A DNA stretch of 51,361 nt from RGIG5472 sp051867615 (GTDB lineage Bacteria; Bacillota; Clostridia; Oscillospirales; Oscillospiraceae). The position numbers and the translations under genes are program-made. Shown here one piece after another: positions 31,686-40,325 of this stretch. Location of the stretch: the NCBI GenBank assembly GCA_051867615.1, contig JBJDYU010000041.1, forward strand, positions 1 to 51,361. The letters run 5' to 3'. How positions within the stretch are numbered: position 1 is the stretch's first letter; every line of letters starts with the position of its first letter. The notes beneath the pieces were generated by a model, which was not told the origin of the DNA, did no database searches, and worked only from the letters and a program-made list of their open reading frames with translations.

Positions 31686-32333
31686 TCAGTTGTCCAGGAA
31701 TTTCTGGATATCCCGGTTGGAGCCCAGGATGAAGATGGTCTCGTCGAGCCTAAAGCTGTGGTTCGGGCCGGGCAGCGGCTCCAGCCGCCCCTCCCGCCGG
31801 ATAGCCAGAATGTTGATGCGGTACCGCTGGCGCACCGCCAGCTCCGCCGGGGTCTTCCCCTCCCAGGAGGACGGCACCGCCGTCTCGAAAATGGAGTACT
31901 CCGGCGTCAGCTCCACATAGTCGAACACATGGTCCGCCGTATAGCGCACCGCGGACCAGGAGGCCATCTGCTTTTCGGGATAGACCACGTCGTCCGCACC
32001 GTTGCGCAGCAGGAACTTCGCGTGCACGTCCCGGCTGGCCCGGGACAGCACGAAGGGCGCTCCCTGCTCCTTCAGAAGGGCGGTGGCCTCCAGCGAGCTT
32101 TGGAAATCGTCGCCGATGGCCACAATGCAGAGGTCGAAGTTCCGCACCCCCAGAGAGGCGATGAAGGACTCGCTGGTGGCGTCGCCGATCTGGGCGTGGG
32201 TGACGTAGGGCAGCGCCTCGTCCACCCGCCGCTCGTTCTTATCCACAGCCAGCACCTCATGGTGCAGCTCCTGCAGCTTTTCCGCCACGTGCCGTCCAAA
32301 ACGGCCAAGGCCGATGAGTAAAACAGATTTCAT
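31686..32333 (-). CDS. ktrA: Potassium uptake regulatory subunit KtrA (TrkA/RCK domain)
   Basis: This 215-residue cytoplasmic gating subunit has an RCK_N Rossmann domain (IGLGRFGRHVAEKL, acidic residue in EVLAVDKNERRVDE, IGDATSE) and a C-terminal RCK_C domain (about residues 135-215, ELAVRQRYRINILAIRREG, ETIFILG). KtrA rings bind ATP/ADP, and often c-di-AMP in RCK_C, to gate the KtrB channel. AAAGGAG precedes the ATG. It lies 15 bp behind ktrB on the same strand, which makes it the second gene of the operon. Confidence 0.92.
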   Translation of the reverse strand: MKSVLLIGLGRFGRHVAEKLQELHHEVLAVDKNERRVDEALPYVTHAQIGDATSESFIASLGVRNFDLCIVAIGDDFQSSLEATALLKEQGAPFVLSRASRDVHAKFLLRNGADDVVYPEKQMASWSAVRYTADHVFDYVELTPEYSIFETAVPSSWEGKTPAELAVRQRYRINILAIRREGRLEPLPGPNHSFRLDETIFILGSNRDIQKFLDN

Positions 32334-32348
32334 GTAAAAACTCCTTTC

Positions 32349-33692
32349 TTATCCCACCGTGACCTGCTCCTGGGGATACTGCGGCCCATCCGCGGCGTTC
32401 CCGGCGACGGCGTAGATCATGGTCAGGCCGCCCACGCGGCCAAAGTACATCAGAAAGATCAAAATGAGCTGTGAAACAGCGGAAAGCTCCGACGTGACCC
32501 CCATGCTCAGTCCCACGGTGCCGATGGCGGAGCCGGCCTCGAACATCGCCGTCAGCAGCGGCAGGCCCTCCACGCAGCAGATCACCATGCCGCCGCTCAA
32601 AAACAGCAGCAGGTACAGCATCAAAATGGCTCCGGCATTGCGCACCGTGCCGTCCGACAGGCGGCGGCCGAAGCAGTGGGCGTTGTCCCTGCGGCGGAAG
32701 ACCGCCCGCATATTCAGCAGCAGCACCGCCAGCGTGGTGGTCTTGAAGCCGCCCGCCGTGGAGCCGGGAGAGCCGCCCACCAGCATCAGCGCCAGCATCA
32801 GCAGCACAGTCGGGCCGCTGAGAGAAGTCAGCTCCACCGTGTTGAAGCCTGCCGTGCGCAGCGTCACGGACTGAAACCAGGCGCGCAGCGTCCGCTCTCC
32901 GGCGGAGAGGCCCTGCCACTGGGGCAGGCGGAACTCATACAGGGCGAAAAACGCGAAGCCCAGGATGAGCAGCGCCGCCGTGGTGATGAGGATCAGCTTG
33001 CTCTGCAGGCGGTAGCGCCTGAGGTGGCGTCCGTGCTGCGCCACGTCCTGCCAGGTGAGGAAGCCCAGACCGCCCACGATGATGAGCGCCGTAATGGTGA
33101 GGTTCACCGGCACGTCTCCCGCGAAGCCAGTGAGGGAGGAGCCGGGGGCCGTCTCGCCCATCAGATCGAAGCCGGCGTTGCAGAAGGCGGAGACGGAGTG
33201 GAACACCGCGAACCAGAGCCCCTTCCAGAAGTCGAAGCGGCGGCAGAAGCGCAGGGCCAGCAGCACCGCGCCGATCCCCTCGATGGCGAAGGAGGCCTTC
33301 AGAATGAAGCCCGTCATGCGGACGATGCCGCCCACCTGCGGGGCGGAGATGGACTCCTGCATGACCCAGCGCTGCTTCAGCCCGATCTTCCGTCCGGCGA
33401 ACATGAACACCGCCACCGCCATGGTCACCACGCCCATGCCGCCCACTTGGATCAGCAGCAGGATCACCGCCTGCCCGAAGCCCGACCAGTACTGCATGGT
33501 GTCGTGCACCACCAGTCCCGTGACGCAGGTGGCGGAGGTGGCCGTGAACAGCGCGTCCAGCAGCGGCGCGCCCGCGCCGTCCCGCGTGGCGAAGGGGAGC
33601 ATCAGCAGCGCGGTGCCCGCCAGGATCAGCAGAAGAAAGCCGAGGATGATGATCTGGGCGGGCGTTGTCCGCTCGCGTTTTGAAAAAGGCAT
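32349..33692 (-). CDS. ktrB: Potassium-translocating subunit KtrB (TrkH family)
   Basis: This 447-residue membrane protein belongs to the SKT superfamily of K+ transporters. Four M1-P-M2 repeats are marked by the selectivity-filter segments TSATCVTGLV, SAFCNAGFDL, TLRTAGFNTVE and IGTVGLSMGV, all with the conserved Gly. The start at 33692 (MPFSKRERTTP) has GGAGG 6 nt upstream; an upstream in-frame ATG at 33752 lacks one and lies in the leader. With ktrA it forms a Ktr-type, Na+-dependent K+ uptake system for osmotic and pH adaptation. Confidence 0.92.
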   Translation of the reverse strand: MPFSKRERTTPAQIIILGFLLLILAGTALLMLPFATRDGAGAPLLDALFTATSATCVTGLVVHDTMQYWSGFGQAVILLLIQVGGMGVVTMAVAVFMFAGRKIGLKQRWVMQESISAPQVGGIVRMTGFILKASFAIEGIGAVLLALRFCRRFDFWKGLWFAVFHSVSAFCNAGFDLMGETAPGSSLTGFAGDVPVNLTITALIIVGGLGFLTWQDVAQHGRHLRRYRLQSKLILITTAALLILGFAFFALYEFRLPQWQGLSAGERTLRAWFQSVTLRTAGFNTVELTSLSGPTVLLMLALMLVGGSPGSTAGGFKTTTLAVLLLNMRAVFRRRDNAHCFGRRLSDGTVRNAGAILMLYLLLFLSGGMVICCVEGLPLLTAMFEAGSAIGTVGLSMGVTSELSAVSQLILIFLMYFGRVGGLTMIYAVAGNAADGPQYPQEQVTVG

Positions 33693-33713
33693 GACAATCC
33701 TCCAAGAGTCGGT

Positions 33714-33769
33714 TCCGGACGGCGGACGCCGTCCGGCAAAAAGCGTTCTCATAATATTTTCGTATTATA
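33714..33769 (-). promoter_or_regulatory. ktrB leader: -10 box and palindromic hairpin
   Basis: A TATAAT on the minus strand (33764-33769) without a good -35 is followed by a perfect CCGGACGGC/GCCGTCCGG hairpin (about 33716-33737) in a leader of roughly 65 nt. The leader is too short for a c-di-AMP (ydaO) riboswitch. Confidence 0.4.
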
Positions 33770-33851
33770 GCACGCCGCGCCGGGAAAGGGAAGCGGAGAT
33801 ATGCGGCGTTCCCGCTGTTTTTTGCGCCGCGGCGCGGCCCCGTTTACCCGG

Positions 33852-33880
33852 TTTACAAGAATTTGCAAATGTGGTAGCAT
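33852..33880 (+). promoter_or_regulatory. Promoter of the M3 peptidase gene
   Basis: TTTACA (33852-33857, 5/6), 17-bp spacer, TAGCAT (33875-33880, 4/6), about 40 bp before the ATG. Confidence 0.55.
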
Positions 33881-33920
33881 AAGCCTGCAAGGATCCCATT
33901 CTGTATGAGGAGATGTGACC

Positions 33921-35624
33921 ATGAAATTTTCCGAGATGCCTTATACGCGTCCTGACCTGGAAGCGGTCAAGGCGCAATATACCGAGCTGACCCGCCGTCT
34001 CGCCGCGGCCAAGGACTATGCCGAAGCCCGAGCCGTTTTTCTCGAGAAGGAGGAAATGGAGAAGCGGGTGGATACCCAGTACAATCTGGTCTTTATCCGC
34101 AGCGGCATCGACACCCGCGACGCGTTTTATGAAGCTGAGATGAAGTTCTGGAGCGCCGTCCTCCCCGAGCTGGAGGAGTACGGCCAGAGCTGGACCCAGG
34201 CGCTGCTGCAAAGTCCCTTCCGGGCGGATTTTGAGAAGGAGTATGGCAGATTGATGTTCCGCAACGCGGAGATCCGGCTGAAGACCTTCTCCCCCGAGAT
34301 CATCCCCGAGCTGCAGCAGGAAAACGACCTGAATCAGGAGTATCAGAAGCTCATCGCCTCCGGCCGGATCGAGTTTGAGGGCAAGACCTACACGCTGTCC
34401 CAGATGGCCCCTCTCAAGTCCGACCCGGACGATGCGCGCCGCCTCGCCGCCTGGAAAGCCGACGGCGCCTGGTACAAGGAAAACCAGGCGAAGCTGGACG
34501 AGATCTTCGACAAGCTGGTGCATCTGCGCGATACCATGGGCAAAAAGCTCGGCTATGAGGGCTACACCACCCTCGGCTACCACCGCATGGGCCGCAACTG
34601 CTACGGCAAGGAGGACGTGGAGCGCTTCCGCGCCGCCGTGGTGAAGTATCTGGTACCCATGGCGGACAGCATCTACCGCCGTCAGGCCGAGCGTATGGGC
34701 AAGCCTTATCCACTGAGCTTCTCCGACGCCGCGCTGGAGTTCCGCTCCGGCAACCCCCGGCCCCAGGGCGCGGCGGACGATATCCTGGCCGCAGGCAGGA
34801 AATTCTATGAGGCGCTCTCCCCCGAGACCGGCGAGTTTTTCAACCGGATGCTGGACGAGGAGCTGATGGACGTCCTCGCCACCGACGGCAAGGCCGGCGG
34901 CGGCTACTGCACCTTCCTCGCCGACTACGAGGCCCCCTTCATCTTCGCCAACTTCAACGGCACCCAGGGCGACGTGGAGGTGGTGACCCACGAGGCGGGC
35001 CACGCCTTCGCCGCATGGCTCAGCCGCAAGATCGTGCCCAGAGAATACGTCTGGCCCAGCTCCGAGGCCTGCGAGGTCCACTCCATGTCCATGGAGTTCC
35101 TGGCCTGGCCCTGGGCGGAGGATTTCTTCGGCCCCGACGCCCGCAAGTTCCGCTACAGCCACCTCGCCGGCGCGCTGACCTTCATCCCCTACGGCACCAT
35201 GGGCGACCACTTCCAGCACATCGTCTATGAAAAGCCGGACATGACCCCGGCGGAGCGCCACGAGACCTGGAAGAAACTGCTGGGCATCTATATGCCCTGG
35301 ATCAAGCTGGACGGCGAGATCCCCGTTCACGGCGAGGGCTACGGCTGGCAGCGGCAGCACCACATTTACGACAACCCCTTCTACTATATCGACTACTGTC
35401 TCGCCGAGACCGTGGCGCTGGAGTTCTGGGCCATGAGCCAGAAGGACTTCAAGGACGCCTGGGCGCATTACATGGCCTACACCCGTCAGGGCGGCAGCCG
35501 CACCTTCACCGAGCTGCTGGCAAACGCGGGCCTCGAAAGCCCCTTCGACGAGAACTGCCTGCGCAGCGTCTGCGAGACCGCCAAGGCATGGCTCGAAAGC
35601 TACGACATGACCGGCCTTGCATGA
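33921..35624 (+). CDS. M3 family oligoendopeptidase
   Basis: This 567-residue cytoplasmic zinc metallopeptidase is of the PepF/thimet type and cleaves short peptides. The zinc motif is THEAGHAF with His357, Glu358 and His361; the third ligand lies in the downstream SSEACEVHSMSMEF segment. The helical clam-shell N-terminal domain (about residues 10-200) is complete, as is the C-terminal HGEGYGWQRQHHIYDNPFYY substrate-binding block typical of M3B. The ATG at 33921 is 8 nt from GAGGAG; a GTG two codons upstream is less likely. No signal peptide is present. Confidence 0.93.
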   Translation: MKFSEMPYTRPDLEAVKAQYTELTRRLAAAKDYAEARAVFLEKEEMEKRVDTQYNLVFIRSGIDTRDAFYEAEMKFWSAVLPELEEYGQSWTQALLQSPFRADFEKEYGRLMFRNAEIRLKTFSPEIIPELQQENDLNQEYQKLIASGRIEFEGKTYTLSQMAPLKSDPDDARRLAAWKADGAWYKENQAKLDEIFDKLVHLRDTMGKKLGYEGYTTLGYHRMGRNCYGKEDVERFRAAVVKYLVPMADSIYRRQAERMGKPYPLSFSDAALEFRSGNPRPQGAADDILAAGRKFYEALSPETGEFFNRMLDEELMDVLATDGKAGGGYCTFLADYEAPFIFANFNGTQGDVEVVTHEAGHAFAAWLSRKIVPREYVWPSSEACEVHSMSMEFLAWPWAEDFFGPDARKFRYSHLAGALTFIPYGTMGDHFQHIVYEKPDMTPAERHETWKKLLGIYMPWIKLDGEIPVHGEGYGWQRQHHIYDNPFYYIDYCLAETVALEFWAMSQKDFKDAWAHYMAYTRQGGSRTFTELLANAGLESPFDENCLRSVCETAKAWLESYDMTGLA

Positions 35625-35644
35625 GCCGGGCGTAAACGGCAGAA

Positions 35645-35684
35645 AAAGGCCCGCGTCCGCTCCACCGGCGGACGTGGGCCTTTC
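35645..35684 (+). terminator. Terminator after the M3 peptidase gene
   Basis: Stem AAAGGCCCGCGTCCGC/GCGGACGTGGGCCTTT with a 7-nt loop. The following T-tract is weak (TTTCC). Confidence 0.65.
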
Positions 35685-35778
35685 CAAAACAGCTTTTATA
35701 AAAAATTTTCAGAAATTTCAGGTAGTTTTCCTGCGGAAAGGGCAGAATATCCTCAACAGCAGGAAAGGAGACACTGCA

Positions 35779-36309
35779 ATGAAACGAAAAACCTTCATCT
35801 GCGCGCTGGGGCTCGCCGTTCTGCTTCTTGGCGGTTGCGCCCAGCAGCAAAACCCGGCGGCATATATCGGCACGGAGGAGGCCAAGGCCCAGGCGCTGGC
35901 CCACGCCGGTCTCACCGGCGAGCAGGTGACCTTCTCGAAAGCCAAGCTGGATAACGAGAATGGCCGCCAGATCTACGAGGTGGAGTTCTACACCGGCGAC
36001 GGCAGGGAGTACGAATACGAGATCGACGCCTCCGCCGGGACGGTGCTGCGCTACCATTACGACGAGAAGCAGGCCGCTTCATCCTCCTCCGGCGAAACCG
36101 CCATCACGGAGGCGCAGGCCAGAGAGCTGGCCCTGTCCCGGGTCCCCGGCGCCGCCGAGAGCGACATTCTCGAATTCAAGACCGAGCATGATAACGGCCG
36201 CACGGAGTACGAGGGCAAGATCGTCTACGGCGGCACGGAGTACGAGTTTGAGATCGACGGCGACAGCGGCACCCTCCTGAGCTGGGAGGCGGAGCCGGTC
36301 AATGGCTAA
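35779..36309 (+). CDS. PepSY-domain lipoprotein
   Basis: This 176-residue exported lipoprotein has a signal peptide with lipobox (VLLLGGC, Cys at about residue 21) followed by two PepSY modules: about residues 30-100 (IGTEEAKAQALAHAGLTGEQ to EYEIDASAGTVLRY) and 110-172 (ITEAQARELALSRVPGAAES to EFEIDGDSGTLLSWE). PepSY domains are thought to inhibit or modulate proteases outside the membrane. The ATG has AAAGGAG 8 nt upstream. It is monocistronic between terminators. Confidence 0.88.
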   Translation: MKRKTFICALGLAVLLLGGCAQQQNPAAYIGTEEAKAQALAHAGLTGEQVTFSKAKLDNENGRQIYEVEFYTGDGREYEYEIDASAGTVLRYHYDEKQAASSSSGETAITEAQARELALSRVPGAAESDILEFKTEHDNGRTEYEGKIVYGGTEYEFEIDGDSGTLLSWEAEPVNG

Positions 36310-36335
36310 GTACCCACAGATGAAAGAACCCGTCA

Positions 36336-36366
36336 AAAAGCCGCGCAGCGAAAGCTGCGCGGCTTT
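36336..36366. terminator. Bidirectional terminator between the PepSY lipoprotein and the aminotransferase
   Basis: Perfect stem AAAAGCCGCGCAGC/GCTGCGCGGCTTTT with a GAAA loop. T-rich on both strands, it serves convergent genes. Confidence 0.85.
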
Positions 36367-36377
36367 TCTGTTTCGGG

Positions 36378-37556
36378 TCAAACGGTTCTGCGCCGGGCGG
36401 GGATCCTCTGGCGGATCTGCTCCAGACGGTTCAGCGCCGTCAGCAGCGTCTCGTCCTTCTTCGCAAAGTGGAAGCGGATCAGATGGTTCACCGGCTCGCG
36501 GAAGAAGCTGGAGCCGGGCACGGCGCCCACGCCCACCTCTCTTGCGAGGGTCTCGCAGAACTCGAGGTCGCTCTCATAGCCGAACTCGGAGATATCCAGC
36601 AGGACGTAATACGCGCCCTCCGGGTTGGTGTGGGCCAGACGCAGGTCGTCCAGGCCCTTCAAAAACAGGTCCCGCTTGTGGGTGTATTCCGCCTGCAGGC
36701 CGTCGTAATAATCCTGCCCGAATTGAAGCCCCGGAATGACCGCCTCCTGCAGCGGAGCCGCCGCGCCCACGGTCAGGAAGTCATGCACCTTCTTGATGCG
36801 CTCGGTGATCTCCGCCGGAGCGATGGTATAGCCCAGCCGCCAGCCGGTGATGGAATAGGTCTTGGACAGGGACGAGCAGGAGATCGTCCGCTCCCACATA
36901 CCGGGGAGCGACGCGAAATAGGTGTGCCTGTGGGGGGCGTAGACGATATGCTCGTACACCTCGTCCGTCACCACGTAAGCGTCGTACTTCCGCGCCAGAT
37001 CCGCGATGATCTCCAGCTCCGCCCGGGTGAAGACCTTGCCGCAGGGGTTGGAGGGATTGCAGAGGATCAGGGCCTTGGGGTGCTGACGGAAAGCGTCCTC
37101 CAGCACCTCCGGGTCAAAGCTGAAGGCCGGGGGCTGCAGGGGGACATAGATCGGCTCCGCCCCGGAGAGGATGGTGTCCGCGCCGTAGTTCTCGTAAAAG
37201 GGGGAGAAAACGATGACCTTGTCGCCGGGATTCGCCACCGTCATCATGGCGGCCATCATGGCCTCGGTGCTGCCGCAGGTGACCACGACCTCGCTGTTGG
37301 GGTCCACGGGATGCCCCATAAAATGGGACTGCTTGGCGGCCAGCGCCTCCCGGAAGTTCTGCGCGCCGAAGGTGATGGAATACTGGTGGAAGTCCTCGCG
37401 GGCCACCTCCGCCAGCCGGTCGAGAAGGGCCTTGGGCGGGTCAAAGTCAGGGAAGCCCTGGGACAGATTCACCGCTCCGTATTGAGCGGAGATCCGGGTC
37501 ATGCGCCGGATCACCGAATCGGTAAAGCCGGCTGTGCGTTCGGACAGGTTCTGCAT
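36378..37556 (-). CDS. Pyridoxal phosphate-dependent aminotransferase, class I/II
   Basis: This 392-residue fold-type I aminotransferase carries NLSQGFPDFDPP at the N terminus, the substrate-binding NPSNPCGKVFTR, PLP-ring Asp in VVTDEVYEHIVY, the Schiff-base Lys in SSLSKTYSITGWRLGY and the C-terminal carboxylate-binding Arg in HLIRFHFAK. The NLSQGFPDF signature suggests the YbdL/kynurenine- or methionine-aminotransferase branch, but the amino acid specificity cannot be fixed. AGGAGG precedes the ATG. It follows the TtcA-like gene on the same strand with a 77-bp structured gap. Confidence 0.9.
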   Translation of the reverse strand: MQNLSERTAGFTDSVIRRMTRISAQYGAVNLSQGFPDFDPPKALLDRLAEVAREDFHQYSITFGAQNFREALAAKQSHFMGHPVDPNSEVVVTCGSTEAMMAAMMTVANPGDKVIVFSPFYENYGADTILSGAEPIYVPLQPPAFSFDPEVLEDAFRQHPKALILCNPSNPCGKVFTRAELEIIADLARKYDAYVVTDEVYEHIVYAPHRHTYFASLPGMWERTISCSSLSKTYSITGWRLGYTIAPAEITERIKKVHDFLTVGAAAPLQEAVIPGLQFGQDYYDGLQAEYTHKRDLFLKGLDDLRLAHTNPEGAYYVLLDISEFGYESDLEFCETLAREVGVGAVPGSSFFREPVNHLIRFHFAKKDETLLTALNRLEQIRQRIPARRRTV

Positions 37557-37633
37557 CTCTTTATTCCTCCTGATGATTATATAGCTCGTAGATAGATCAG
37601 CCCTCCGGCCGCGGCGGAAAAGGCCGCGGCAGA

Positions 37634-38482
37634 TCAGCCGTCGTTGTCGTAATAATGCTCCAAAAAGGAATGCTCCTCGCCCCTGGTCTTATAGCCGGGC
37701 ATGGTGTCCAGCGACACCGCGTGGATGCTGTTGAAAATGCTCTTTTCGATGTTCGGGTTATCCCGCTTGAGCTGGCGGAGCAGCAGCTTGACCTCCTGCC
37801 GCTTGGAGGCGCCGGTCCCATCGCCGGAGGCGCAGCTCTCCGTGAAGCGGCAGGCGCACTGGATAAATTCCAGCCCGTTATAGCGCTTCCAGGCCAATAT
37901 ATCCTCCTCATGCACGCAATATAATGGCCGGATCAGCTCCATTCCCGGGAAATTTGTGCTGTGGAGCTTCGGCATCATGGCCTGCAGCTGGGAGCCGTAG
38001 AACATCCCAAGGAGCGTGGTCTCGATGACGTCGTTGAAGTGGTGGCCCAGGGCGATCTTGTTGCAGCCAAGCTCCCTCGCCTTGCTGTAGAGATACCCTC
38101 TCCGCATCCGGGCGCAGAGGTAGCAGGGCGACTTTTCGCTGCTGTTGGCGACCTCGAACACATTGGTCTCGAAAATGGTGATGGGGACATGGAGCAGCGC
38201 GGCGTTGCTCTCGATCTTCTGGCGGTTTGCCGGATGGTAACCCGGGTCCATGACCAGAAAGACCAGTTCAAAGGGGATGTAGCTGTGCCGGTGCAGCTCC
38301 TGCATCAGCTTCGCCAGCAGCATGGAATCCTTTCCGCCGGAAATACACACGGCGATCCGGTCCCCGGACTGGATCAGCTCGTACTTCTTCACGGCGTAGG
38401 TGAAGGGCTTCCACAGCTCCCGGCGGTATTTTTTCAGGATGCTGCGCTCGATCATCTGGTAGGGCTCCAGCTCTCTTGCCAT
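37634..38482 (-). CDS. TtcA-like tRNA thiolation protein (PP-loop ATPase)
   Basis: This 282-residue PP-loop protein has the ATP-pyrophosphatase motif ISGGKDSMLL (about residues 48-57), a CYLCARMRRGYLY pair of cysteines, the ALGHHFNDVIETTLL block and a later cysteine-rich CACRFTESC. TtcA enzymes use an Fe-S cluster, held by cysteines such as those in the CxxC, to thiolate cytidine 32 in tRNA. The arrangement fits, although related TtuA-type enzymes act on position 54, so the exact target is open. GGGGAG precedes the ATG; the promoter at 38582 is strong. Confidence 0.85.
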   Translation of the reverse strand: MARELEPYQMIERSILKKYRRELWKPFTYAVKKYELIQSGDRIAVCISGGKDSMLLAKLMQELHRHSYIPFELVFLVMDPGYHPANRQKIESNAALLHVPITIFETNVFEVANSSEKSPCYLCARMRRGYLYSKARELGCNKIALGHHFNDVIETTLLGMFYGSQLQAMMPKLHSTNFPGMELIRPLYCVHEEDILAWKRYNGLEFIQCACRFTESCASGDGTGASKRQEVKLLLRQLKRDNPNIEKSIFNSIHAVSLDTMPGYKTRGEEHSFLEHYYDNDG

Positions 38483-38581
38483 GGCTCACGCTCCCCTTTG
38501 TCAGTCGTTCGGCCGGTATTCCACTCCGCAGCCCGCACCGCCGGGCCAGTCACAATTTCCTACCGTAAAAGTATGTTTGTT

Positions 38582-38610
38582 AGTATAACAGCATCTTTTC
38601 CTCCCGTCAA
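38582..38610 (-). promoter_or_regulatory. Promoter of the TtcA-like gene
   Basis: TTGACG (38605-38610, 5/6), 17-bp spacer, TATACT (38582-38587, 5/6). It gives a leader of about 94 nt. Confidence 0.75.
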
Positions 38611-38680
38611 TGGGTAAGCTGCCCGGAAACCGGGCCCTGCACGGAGCCGGGAGGCCCGGTATGCGCCCGAAACAGGAGAA

Positions 38681-38709
38681 TTGATTTTTTCGCGCTGCCG
38701 TGCTATAGT
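38681..38709 (+). promoter_or_regulatory. Promoter of the esterase-esterase-ATP-grasp operon
   Basis: TTGATT (38681-38686), 17-bp spacer, TATAGT (38704-38709), 51 bp before the ATG. Confidence 0.65.
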
Positions 38710-38759
38710 AGGGAAAACAACTGGCAAGGGGCGCGCCCTTGCGGAAAAGGACCTATCGC

Positions 38760-39527
38760 ATGATCGAGACCTGGGATATCACCATACCGGAGCTGACGGG
38801 AGATACGGAGCGCCGGGCATACGTCTATCTGCCCGACGCGCTGGAGGAGGACCCCGAGGCACGCTATCCGGTACTGTATATGTTCGACGGACACAACGTG
38901 TTTTTTGACGAGGACGCCACCTACGGCAAGAGCTGGGGCCTCGGCGAGTATCTGGACGCCTATGAAACGCCCCTCATCGTGGCGGCGGTGGAGTGCAGCC
39001 ATGACCCGCACAACGGGCGGCTCTCCGAATACGCCCCGTTCTCCTTTCAGAGCGACGAGTTCGGCCGGGTGCGGGGCCGGGGCCGGACCACCATGGAGTG
39101 GATGGTTCACAGCTTCAAGCCCTTCATCGACGAGCACTTTCCCACCCTGCCTGACCGCTCCCACACCTTCATCGCGGGCAGCTCCATGGGTGGCCTGATG
39201 AGCCTTTACGCCCTGCTGGCCTACAACCGGGTGTTCTCCCGGGCGGCGGCCCTCTCCCCCTCTTTGTGGTGCGCCCCGGGACGGATGGAGCAGCTGCTCC
39301 GCCGTGCGGAGCTCGACGAGGAAACGGTGCTGTATATGGACTACGGCTCGGAGGAGCTGGCGAATCACCCGCAGATGCTGCAGCGCTTCAGCCGCACGGC
39401 GAAGCTGCTGCTGGACCGCGGCGTGCTGCTGGACTGCCGCATCGTCCCCGGCGGGAAGCACTGCGAGGCCAGCTGGGAGCGGCAGATCCCCTTCTTTCTC
39501 AACACTCTGCTCTACGACGGAGCATAA
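38760..39527 (+). CDS. Alpha/beta hydrolase, esterase D-like (first of a pair)
   Basis: This 255-residue cytoplasmic serine hydrolase of the putative esterase family (PF00756) has YPVLYMFDGHNVFFDE near the N terminus, the nucleophile elbow AGSSMGGLMSL (Ser at about residue 139) and a C-terminal PGGKHCEASW with the catalytic His. No signal peptide is present. The ATG at 38760 has AAGGA 9 nt upstream and is preferred over an in-frame TTG at 38739. It is the first gene of a tight three-gene operon (gaps 14 and 28 bp) with a second, different esterase and an ATP-grasp ligase. The substrate is unknown. Confidence 0.87.
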   Translation: MIETWDITIPELTGDTERRAYVYLPDALEEDPEARYPVLYMFDGHNVFFDEDATYGKSWGLGEYLDAYETPLIVAAVECSHDPHNGRLSEYAPFSFQSDEFGRVRGRGRTTMEWMVHSFKPFIDEHFPTLPDRSHTFIAGSSMGGLMSLYALLAYNRVFSRAAALSPSLWCAPGRMEQLLRRAELDEETVLYMDYGSEELANHPQMLQRFSRTAKLLLDRGVLLDCRIVPGGKHCEASWERQIPFFLNTLLYDGA

Positions 39528-39541
39528 CGGAGGTAAGCGGC

Positions 39542-40297
39542 ATGGAAACGCAGTATTATAAAAGCTACAGTCCGGCGCTGGGCCGGGACATGGAGTGCAA
39601 GGTCTACGGCCACGCCGGCCGCCCGGTGCTGTTCATCCCCTGTCAGGATGGGCGCTTTTTCGACTTTGAAAACTTCCACATGACGGACGTCTGGGCTCCC
39701 TGGATCGAGACGGGCCGGGTGATGGTCTTCGCCATCGACACGCTGGACCGGGAGACCTGGTCCGACAAGGGCGGCGACCCCTACTGGCGCATCCGCCGCT
39801 ATGAGCAGTGGATCGCCTACATCACCGACGAGATGGTGCCCTTCATGCGCGCCATGGCAAGTGAGCGCAACGGCTGGGAGGGCGAGAGCGGCGTGCTGGC
39901 CTTCGGCTGCTCTCTGGGCGCCACCCACGCCGCGAACCTATACCTCCGCCGCCCGGACCTCTTTGACCGGCTGCTGGCCCTCAGCGGCATCTACACCGCG
40001 GACTACGGCTTCGGCGGCTACATGGACGAGGTGGTGTACCAGAACTCGCCGGTGCATTACATGGCGAACCTGCCCGCTGATCATCCGTATGTGGAAATGT
40101 ACAACCGCCAGAAGGCGGTCATCTGCGCGGGACAGGGCCCCTGGGAGGTGCCGGAAACCACCTGCCGTCTGCGGGATATCTTCGCGGAAAAGGGCATACA
40201 TATCTGGGTGGACCTGTGGGGCTATGACGTGGCCCACGACTGGGACTGGTGGTATAAGCAGGTGGCCTACTTCCTGCCCTACCTGCTGGATACATGA
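39542..40297 (+). CDS. Alpha/beta hydrolase, esterase-like (second of the pair)
   Basis: This 251-residue protein is of the same superfamily as its upstream neighbour but clearly diverged: the nucleophile motif is FGCSLGATHAAN and the likely acid/His region is WVDLWGYDVAHDWDWWYKQ. The N terminus (METQYYKSYSPALGRDMECK) resembles esterases acting on small acyl or peptide conjugates. AACGGAGG lies 8 nt before the ATG. A much longer frame from 39266 overlaps the first esterase and is rejected. No export signal. Confidence 0.85.
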   Translation: METQYYKSYSPALGRDMECKVYGHAGRPVLFIPCQDGRFFDFENFHMTDVWAPWIETGRVMVFAIDTLDRETWSDKGGDPYWRIRRYEQWIAYITDEMVPFMRAMASERNGWEGESGVLAFGCSLGATHAANLYLRRPDLFDRLLALSGIYTADYGFGGYMDEVVYQNSPVHYMANLPADHPYVEMYNRQKAVICAGQGPWEVPETTCRLRDIFAEKGIHIWVDLWGYDVAHDWDWWYKQVAYFLPYLLDT

Positions 40298-40325
40298 TTT
40301 CTCACAAGACAAGAGAGGGACTGCT

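Noticed and set aside
33693..33770. c-di-AMP (ydaO/yuaA) riboswitch upstream of ktrB
   Set aside because: The leader is only about 65 nt with one simple hairpin, far shorter than the riboswitch.
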